A stretch of 64,000 nt of DNA from Cellulomonas sp. Leaf334 (GTDB taxonomy: Bacteria > Actinomycetota > Actinomycetes > Actinomycetales > Cellulomonadaceae), in contig NZ_LMOO01000005.1 of the NCBI RefSeq assembly GCF_001424195.1, forward strand, positions 62,644 through 126,643. The letters are read 5' to 3'. Positions 59,524 through 64,000 of the stretch are shown here, in pieces; position 1 is the first letter of the stretch; every line of letters starts with the position of its first letter. The translations under genes and the position numbers were made by a program. The notes under the pieces are model-generated. The model saw only the letters and a list, made by a program, of their open reading frames with translations. It did no database searches and was not told the origin of the DNA.

Positions 59524-60449
59524 GCCCGCGACGTTACGCCCGACCTCCGACACGTCTCGGCGACGGCGACGTCCCACGGGGTGGCGACGAGACCGAGCAC
59601 CCGGGACGACTCGGCGGTGTCCATGACGTAGGGCTGCGAGAAGTGGTCGGAGACCGACGCGACCTCCCGCAGCAGCGGCGACACGAGGCCGAGCGCGCGC
59701 ACGGCGACCGCCGGCATGGGGCGGATCCGTGGCGCGGGCCCGTCGCCCGCGAACCGAGAACCCAGCTCACGCAGAGTCAGCGGCTCGGCGGTCGGGACGT
59801 GCCACGCGCGTCCCCAGGCGGCGGGCGTCCGGCCGGCGGCGACGAGCGCGCGGGCGAGGTCGGGCAGGTAGGTCCAGCTGTGCGGCTGGTCGGCTGCGAC
59901 GACCGTCCGCACCACCTTGCCCGCGAGCAGCGGGTCGACGAACCGCGGCCCGACCATCGCCTGGGAGTCGGCGAGCGGTCCGAAGTAGTCGGCGGCGCGC
60001 ACCTCGGTGACCCGCAGGTCGCCGGCGCGGTGCCGGGCCTCGGCGTCGCGCCACATCTGGGCGCGGACCATGCCCTTGCGCTCGGTGCTGTCGAGGGGGG
60101 AGTCCTCGGTCATCACGGCGCCGTGCGTCGCGTAGCCGTAGAGGTTGCCGACGGACACGAGGACGGCGCCGGTCTGCGCCGCCGCGTCGAGCAGGGCGGC
60201 CCACAGCGGGGGCCAGTCGGTGGGCCAGCGGTGGTAGGGCGGGGCGGCGCAGTTGTACAGGACGTCGGCATCTCGGGCGGCCGCCACCAGAGCGACGACG
60301 TCGGTGGCGTCGACCGCGGCGTGCGTGATGCGGCCGACGGAGGTGCCGCCGGTGCGGCTGACCACCAGGACGTCGGCGCCCTCGTCGGCGAGCAGGTGGG
60401 CCAGCGTGGTGCCGACGGCACCCTTGCCGACGATGACGTGGCGGGTCAT
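59520..60449 (-). CDS. NAD-dependent epimerase/dehydratase family protein
   Basis: A 309-residue extended-SDR-like protein. The N-terminal nucleotide motif is VIVGKGAVGTTLAHLLADEG, a variant of GxxGxxG, followed by VLYNCAAPPYHRW and SVGNLYGYATHG. The usual YxxxK pair is not obvious, as in atypical SDRs such as NmrA-like members. GAGGAG precedes the ATG. It lies opposite the TetR gene with three operators between them, so it is the probable main target. Confidence 0.85.
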   Translation of the reverse strand: MTRHVIVGKGAVGTTLAHLLADEGADVLVVSRTGGTSVGRITHAAVDATDVVALVAAARDADVLYNCAAPPYHRWPTDWPPLWAALLDAAAQTGAVLVSVGNLYGYATHGAVMTEDSPLDSTERKGMVRAQMWRDAEARHRAGDLRVTEVRAADYFGPLADSQAMVGPRFVDPLLAGKVVRTVVAADQPHSWTYLPDLARALVAAGRTPAAWGRAWHVPTAEPLTLRELGSRFAGDGPAPRIRPMPAVAVRALGLVSPLLREVASVSDHFSQPYVMDTAESSRVLGLVATPWDVAVAETCRRSGVTSRA

Positions 60450-60469
60450 GGGATCTCCTCGGGAAAGAG

Positions 60470-60537
60470 AGAGAGCAGTGCTCTCTGATGTGAGCAATGC
60501 TCGCACAATCGGTGCGCGTGAGACAAGAGCAGTGCTC
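60470..60537. promoter_or_regulatory. Three copies of a TetR-type operator
   Basis: The palindrome GAGCA-N-TGCTC occurs three times: 60470-60486 with perfect 8-bp arms (AGAGAGCA-G-TGCTCTCT), 60490-60506 (GTGAGCA-A-TGCTCGCAC) and 60527-60537. Centres are at 60478, 60497 and 60532. They fill the gap between the divergent epimerase and TetR genes, as expected for autoregulation plus control of the epimerase operon. Confidence 0.8.
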
Positions 60538-60571
60538 GCAGCTTCTCGACGGAGCAGGCACACTGGCGACC

Positions 60572-61348
60572 ATGACCGAGCAGACGACCCCGCCGCAGCG
60601 CGCAGACGACCGCGCCACGGCCGGGCCGACGAGATCGCTCCTGGGCGCTCGGGACCGTGCGCGCGCCGAGGTCATGTCCGAGCTGCTCGCCGCGGCGCGC
60701 GCGCGCCTCGAGAGCGAGGGGTCGGCGGCGCTGAGCCTGCGCGCCGTCGCCCGCGACCTCGGCATGGCGTCGTCGGCCGTCTACCGCCATGTCCCGTCCC
60801 GCGACGCGCTGCTCACACTGCTGATCATCGAGGCGTACGACGCCGTCGGTGAGGTCGCGGAGAAGGCAGCGGCCGGGTCGGACGCCGACCCTGCGCAGAC
60901 CTGGCTGGAGGTCGCGCGCGCCGTGCGGCGCTGGGCCCTCGACCAGCCGCACTCGTTCGAGCTCATCTACGGCACCCCGGTCCGCGGCTACCGCGCCCCC
61001 GACGACACCGTGCGCCCGGCCGTGCGGGTGTGGGAGGTCATCATCGGCCTGCTCCTGGCCGCGGCGCGTGACGGCATCCTCGACCCGGCCGGACCCGACT
61101 TCGACCCGACGGGGCGGATGGCACCCGAGGCCCTCGCCACCGCGGGCTTCACCGACCCGACGACCGTGCCCGACGACGTCGCCAGGATCGCGGTCCGGTC
61201 GGGGACGCTGTTCACGTCGCTCGTCGGCGCGATCTCCGTCGAGCTCTTCGGCCACCTGCACCGGGTCGCGGGCGACTACGAGCGGTTCTTCGACGTCACG
61301 GTCGCCACGGCCGCGGCGGGCGTCGGCCTGCGCATCACGCTGGACTGA
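60572..61348 (+). CDS. TetR family transcriptional regulator with WHG-type C-terminal domain
   Basis: A 258-residue repressor. The HTH ALSLRAVARDLGMASSAVYRHV lies near residues 50-71. The C-terminal domain has WALDQPHSFELIYGTPVRGY, a mark of the TetR_C_WHG group. The ATG at 60572 is chosen over upstream starts because those would overlap the operator region. The ligand is unknown. It should bind the three GAGCA-N-TGCTC sites. Confidence 0.9.
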   Translation: MTEQTTPPQRADDRATAGPTRSLLGARDRARAEVMSELLAAARARLESEGSAALSLRAVARDLGMASSAVYRHVPSRDALLTLLIIEAYDAVGEVAEKAAAGSDADPAQTWLEVARAVRRWALDQPHSFELIYGTPVRGYRAPDDTVRPAVRVWEVIIGLLLAAARDGILDPAGPDFDPTGRMAPEALATAGFTDPTTVPDDVARIAVRSGTLFTSLVGAISVELFGHLHRVAGDYERFFDVTVATAAAGVGLRITLD

Positions 61349-61396
61349 CCAGGAAATCACTGGCCGGATCGCCCGCCCGGACCGCACCCTGGTCCC

Positions 61397-61467
61397 CGCG
61401 GGCGCAGGTCGCCGGCGGGTCCGTGACGGGCCCGCCCCGGGAGGTTCGACTCCTCCGCTCGCGACCA
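61397..61467 (+). other. tRNA-like remnant (acceptor stem, T-arm and CCA end)
   Basis: A perfect T-arm (GGAGG-TTCGACT-CCTCC, 61440-61456) is followed by GCTCGCG, A and CCA. A complementary 5' strand CGCGGGC lies at 61397-61403 (one G-T pair). The middle is too short: the D-arm has only about 11 bases and no loop with a proper U33-anticodon can be drawn. It looks like a decayed tRNA or a 3' tRNA duplicate left by an integrative element, 12 bases before tRNA-Arg. Confidence 0.35.
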
Positions 61468-61478
61468 CACACCCATCC

Positions 61479-61552
61479 GCCCCGCTAGCTCAACAGGACA
61501 GAGTGCCGGCCTACGACGCCGGAGGCTGCTGGTTCGACTCCAGCGTGGGGCA
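61479..61552 (+). tRNA. tRNA-Arg(ACG)
   Basis: Acceptor GCCCCGC pairs with GTGGGGC (one G-T). D-stem GCTC/GAGT, anticodon arm CCGGC-CTACGAC-GCCGG with anticodon ACG, variable AGGCT, and T-arm GCTGG-TTCGACT-CCAGC all fold. The discriminator is A and CCA is not fully encoded. ACG (read as ICG) serves CGN arginine codons, which are heavily used here. Confidence 0.93.
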
Positions 61553-61570
61553 CCGACGAAAGGTTCGACG

Positions 61571-62020
61571 ATGGCGGGAGTACTCGTCCTCAACGCGGGC
61601 TACGAGCCCCTCCAGCGCGTCTCGCTCGCGCACGCCGTCCGCATGCTGCACCGTCGCGTCGCCGTCGTCGAGGAGGCCGTCGACGGCCGCACGTTCGGCC
61701 CGTACCCGCTGCCCGCGGTGCTGCGTCTCGTCCGCTACGTGCAGATGCGCTGGCGCCACCGCACCGGCGTCCCGGCGTGGTCGCGCGCCGGGATGCTCGC
61801 GCGCGACGGCCACCGCTGCGCGTACTGCGGCACGGGCGGCGCGCTCACCGTCGACCACGTGGTGCCCCGCAGCCGCGGGGGCGCCAGCTCCTGGCTGAAC
61901 ACGGTCGCCGCGTGCGGCGCGTGCAACCACCGCAAGCGGGACCGGACCCCGGCGGAGGCCGGGATGCGGCTGCGCGTCGAGCCGAGGGTGCCGACGCACC
62001 TGGAGCTGCTCGGGGGATGA
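61571..62020 (+). CDS. HNH endonuclease family protein
   Basis: A 149-residue protein. The C-terminal HNH domain has a structural zinc pair CAYCG, the core VDHVVPRSRGG, and NTVAACGACNHRKRDR. The N-terminus VLVLNAGYEPLQRVSLAHAV is typical of a widespread actinobacterial HNH group often found beside tRNA genes. Cytoplasmic, target unknown. GAAAGG precedes the ATG. Confidence 0.9.
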   Translation: MAGVLVLNAGYEPLQRVSLAHAVRMLHRRVAVVEEAVDGRTFGPYPLPAVLRLVRYVQMRWRHRTGVPAWSRAGMLARDGHRCAYCGTGGALTVDHVVPRSRGGASSWLNTVAACGACNHRKRDRTPAEAGMRLRVEPRVPTHLELLGG

Positions 62021-62178
62021 CGCGAGCTCGAGGTCGGCGGCCAGGCTCGGCCACGAGGTCGGGCCTGACCGCCGACCAGGTGACGCTGACCATGGTCTCG
62101 GTCGGTTGCTCAATCGATGCGCGGCGCCTGCCGATGGAGGTGCGGGCTCACCCGTCGGCCCCCGAGCACAGGAGAACC

Positions 62179-62880
62179 GTGAGCAACCAGGATCCGTTCC
62201 AGCCCCCGACGACTCGCTGGGACCAGCCGCCGGTTGCCGATCCGTTCGGGTCCCCCGCACCGTACGGTTCGCAGGTGCCGACCTACGGTGCCGGCCCCGC
62301 CTACGGTGCGGCCCCTGCCTACGGTGCACCTCAGTCCTACGGTGCACCTCCGTCCTATGGTGCGGCCCCCGCCTTCGGGGCCCCGGTGTACGGCGCTCCC
62401 GCCTACGGGTACCCCGGCGCCGCCTTCGGGTTCGGTGTCCCCGTCACGTACGCCCCGTGGATCCAGCGCGTCGGCGCCTACCTGCTCGACTCGCTGGCGA
62501 TCCTGCCGTACTTCGCGGGCCTGCTGTACATGACCGCCACGTCGGAGACGGGCGTCAACCGGTACGGCAGCCCGACCGATCAGCCCACGTCCGCCGGCGC
62601 GCTCGCGTTCGGGGTTTGCGCCGTGTTGAGCCTCGTCCTGTGGGGGTGGAACCGCTGGGTCCGCGGAGGTCGCACCGGGCAGTCGTGGGGCAAGCAGGCG
62701 GTCGGTCTGACCATGCAGCGCGACGCGACGGGTGAGCCGATCGGCGTGTGGATGGCGTTCGTCCGCGACGTCGCGCACTACGTCGACGGGATCCTCTACC
62801 TGGGGTACCTGTGGCCCCTGTGGGACACCAAGCGGCAGACGTTCTCCGACAAGCTCACCAAGACGGTCGTCGTCAGCTGA
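62179..62880 (+). CDS. RDD family membrane protein
   Basis: A 233-residue protein. The first 85 residues are low-complexity, with a YGAPxSYGAPPSYGAAP repeat. The RDD domain follows: WIQRVGAYLLDSLAILPYF with the Arg and Asp of the name, two or three membrane helices, and GQSWGKQAVGLTMQRD. Some RDD proteins transport ions or compatible solutes; the role here is unknown. The GTG start has CAGGAGAA 4 bases upstream. Confidence 0.85.
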   Translation: MSNQDPFQPPTTRWDQPPVADPFGSPAPYGSQVPTYGAGPAYGAAPAYGAPQSYGAPPSYGAAPAFGAPVYGAPAYGYPGAAFGFGVPVTYAPWIQRVGAYLLDSLAILPYFAGLLYMTATSETGVNRYGSPTDQPTSAGALAFGVCAVLSLVLWGWNRWVRGGRTGQSWGKQAVGLTMQRDATGEPIGVWMAFVRDVAHYVDGILYLGYLWPLWDTKRQTFSDKLTKTVVVS

Positions 62881-63829
62881 CGCGGGTGCGCCGCGCCTCC
62901 GCGTAGGCGCGCCGCACCACGCCCTCGGCGGCCTTGCCGAACATGCAGTAGTCGTCGTCGGTGGCCGCGGCGGCCTCGTCGTAGAGCGTCGCGGGCCAGT
63001 CCCAGAGCATGAAGCCGGAGACCCAGTCGCGGCGTGCGCAGGCCGTGAACGCCGCCTCGTACCAGTCGACCTGCGCCTGCTCGGAGGGGGCACCGCGCAG
63101 GTTCCAGTCGTTGGGCAGGGCGGGGGAGCCGACGCGGCTCGGGCAGCCGGCCTCCATGAAGAAGAACGGCTTGCCGGAGGCGGTCACGACGGGCTCGATG
63201 CGGTCGAGCTGGTTCTCCCAGTCGTCCATCGGGTAGTAGCCGGACGACGAGATGACGTCGACGGCGTCCCACCAGCCGACGTGGTCCTCCTGGTACTTGT
63301 CGCAGTTGTAGGTGACCAGGCCGTCGTAGACCGCGCGGACCTCGGCGATCAGGGCACGCCACTCCGCCTCGCGCCGGTCGCTCTGCACCATCTCGCAGCC
63401 GACGCAGAGCATCTCGGCGCCCTCCTCGGCGGCGATCCGGGCGTGGTGGACGATGAACTCGGTGTAGCTGGCGAACCACTCGGACCATGTCGGCTCCGGG
63501 GGCACGTCGATGTCGAAGAAGTTGATGTGGGCTCGCCACGTCCCGTTGCGGACGTTCACGACGGGCTTCAGGCAGACCTTCAGACCGCGTGCCTTGGCCT
63601 GCCGGACGGCCCACCGGACCTCGTCGTCGGTGACCGTCGGGCGGTCGCGGAACTGGATCTGGGTCGACTGCGGGGTGTCCTGCAGGGCGCTGAGCGTGAT
63701 CGCGGTCCAGCTCACGCCGAGGCGCTCGACCATGAGGTCCATCGACCGGAGTGCGTCGGGACCGCCCCACGTGCCCCGCACCCCGGTCCATCCCCACGTC
63801 ATGCCCGCCACGTAGCCGAGGTCGCCCAC
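62873..63829 (-). CDS. GH113-type beta-mannanase-like glycoside hydrolase
   Basis: A 318-residue TIM-barrel hydrolase with GH113-like order: GMTWGWTGVRGTWG, VCLKPVVNVRNGTWR, the probable acid/base Glu146 in VGCEMVQSDR and the nucleophile Glu226 in FFMEAGCPS. No signal peptide, so it may act on imported oligosaccharides. The GTG at 63829 has AAGGAG 5 bases upstream. A palindromic operator overlaps its promoter. It converges on the RDD gene with an 8-bp overlap. Confidence 0.85.
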   Translation of the reverse strand: MGDLGYVAGMTWGWTGVRGTWGGPDALRSMDLMVERLGVSWTAITLSALQDTPQSTQIQFRDRPTVTDDEVRWAVRQAKARGLKVCLKPVVNVRNGTWRAHINFFDIDVPPEPTWSEWFASYTEFIVHHARIAAEEGAEMLCVGCEMVQSDRREAEWRALIAEVRAVYDGLVTYNCDKYQEDHVGWWDAVDVISSSGYYPMDDWENQLDRIEPVVTASGKPFFFMEAGCPSRVGSPALPNDWNLRGAPSEQAQVDWYEAAFTACARRDWVSGFMLWDWPATLYDEAAAATDDDYCMFGKAAEGVVRRAYAEARRTRVS

Positions 63830-63857
63830 ACCATCTCCTTCGATCGTCGAGGAGACC

Positions 63858-63890
63858 ACCCTACGACTTTCTTAGAGCGACGAACAAAGT
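63858..63890 (-). promoter_or_regulatory. Promoter and palindromic operator of the mannanase gene
   Basis: ACTTTCTT (63866-63873) and AACAAAGT (63883-63890) form an inverted repeat with 7 of 8 matches and a 9-base centre. On the minus strand a -10 TAGGGT follows, with a -35-like TTGTTC 18 bp before it inside the palindrome. Such A/T-rich palindromes are common for sugar-responsive ROK or LacI repressors. The regulator is not in the window. Confidence 0.55.
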
Positions 63891-64000
63891 GCGCGCGCGC
63901 GGCGCAGGACCGTGTCGAGCATCTCCGGCGTCAACCGACCGGTGAAGGTGTTCTGCTGGCTGACGTGGAAGCAGCCGAGGAGCACGAGCCCGGCACCGTC
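63872..64000 (-). CDS. Uracil-DNA glycosylase, probably family 5 (UdgB-like), C-terminal end only
   Basis: The last 42 codons of a gene that begins beyond the window. They encode [20 protein letters not shown] followed by [12 protein letters not shown]. The H-x-S-x-QNT-x-TG motif is the C-terminal active-site signature of family 4/5 uracil-DNA glycosylases, with the actinobacterial family 5 the best fit. The stop codon lies within the operator of the downstream mannanase gene. Confidence 0.8.
   Translation of the reverse strand, partial: DGAGLVLLGCFHVSQQNTFTGRLTPEMLDTVLRRARALCSSL

Noticed and set aside
61397..61467. Functional tRNA before tRNA-Arg
   Set aside because: The D-arm is too short and no anticodon loop with U33 fits, so it is described only as a remnant.
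62260..62420. Short tandem repeats of TACGGTGCxxC type
   Set aside because: They encode the YGAP-rich N-terminus of the RDD protein, not a regulatory array.

Overview
The window is very G+C-rich, gene-dense DNA from an actinobacterium. Protein relatives point to a soil or plant-matter Micrococcales of the Cellulomonas type: F420-type split-barrel flavoproteins, an actinobacterial MT0933-like small protein, GTG/TTG starts, many leaderless starts with a TAnnnT box 6-8 bases upstream, and mannoside-degrading glycosidases. The taxonomic assignment is inference from gene content. There are no rRNA genes, CRISPR arrays, transposases or integrases. One tRNA-Arg(ACG) gene is present.

Layout. 1-2280: a partial coiled-coil gene, then a drug-type ABC exporter pair behind an operator-like palindrome. 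2331-6705: a three-gene minus-strand group with an AAA+ ATPase of the type found in extracellular contractile injection systems (eCIS), a DUF4157 protein carrying a second, C-terminal metallopeptidase-like site, and a small unknown protein. No tail, sheath or baseplate genes are present. This is the most unusual locus in the window. 6793-12903: HrpA helicase, a kinase-like protein and a DUF1361 membrane protein. 13034-18712: YbaK/ProRS-editing protein, a split-barrel oxidoreductase, a STAS protein, and the sbcD-sbcC DNA repair operon. 18725-26900: a Bcr/CflA transporter, a secreted HNH nuclease, a large secreted subtilase with RTX repeats, a lipoprotein, a DUF2993 protein and an M50-like peptidase. 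26902-30969: a D-amino-acid group (N-acyl-D-amino-acid deacylase, RidA, D-serine-dehydratase-like PLP enzyme), a GNAT remnant, and a frameshifted paralogue of the HNH nuclease.

31048-38685: DUF1772, MerR regulator, DUF2809, aquaglyceroporin, amino-acid permease, F420-type nitroreductase-like protein, MT0933-like protein, DHA2 efflux pump, S33 peptidase. 38831-41916: a DUF4956 / VTC / DUF4353 operon, probably linked to polyphosphate or acidic-polymer metabolism. 42103-47545: LppX-like lipoprotein, a divergent DUF6493-like/SWIM pair, and a FitA/VapB-VapC toxin-antitoxin pair. 47549-53189: zwf, a scar of gene fragments, a GT4 glycosyltransferase and a GH92 alpha-mannosidase. 53361-58634: SRPBCC protein, nuclease remnant, second DHA2 pump, a truncated ATPase, an SseB-like protein and a zinc-ribbon protein. 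58699-61348: a TetR repressor with three GAGCA-N-TGCTC operators facing an epimerase/luciferase-like operon. 61397-64000: a tRNA-like remnant, tRNA-Arg, HNH protein, RDD membrane protein, a GH113-type mannanase with a palindromic operator, and the 3' end of a family-5-type uracil-DNA glycosylase.

At least five gene remnants (28835, 30297, 49024-49574, 54266, 55999) show active gene loss between otherwise intact housekeeping blocks.
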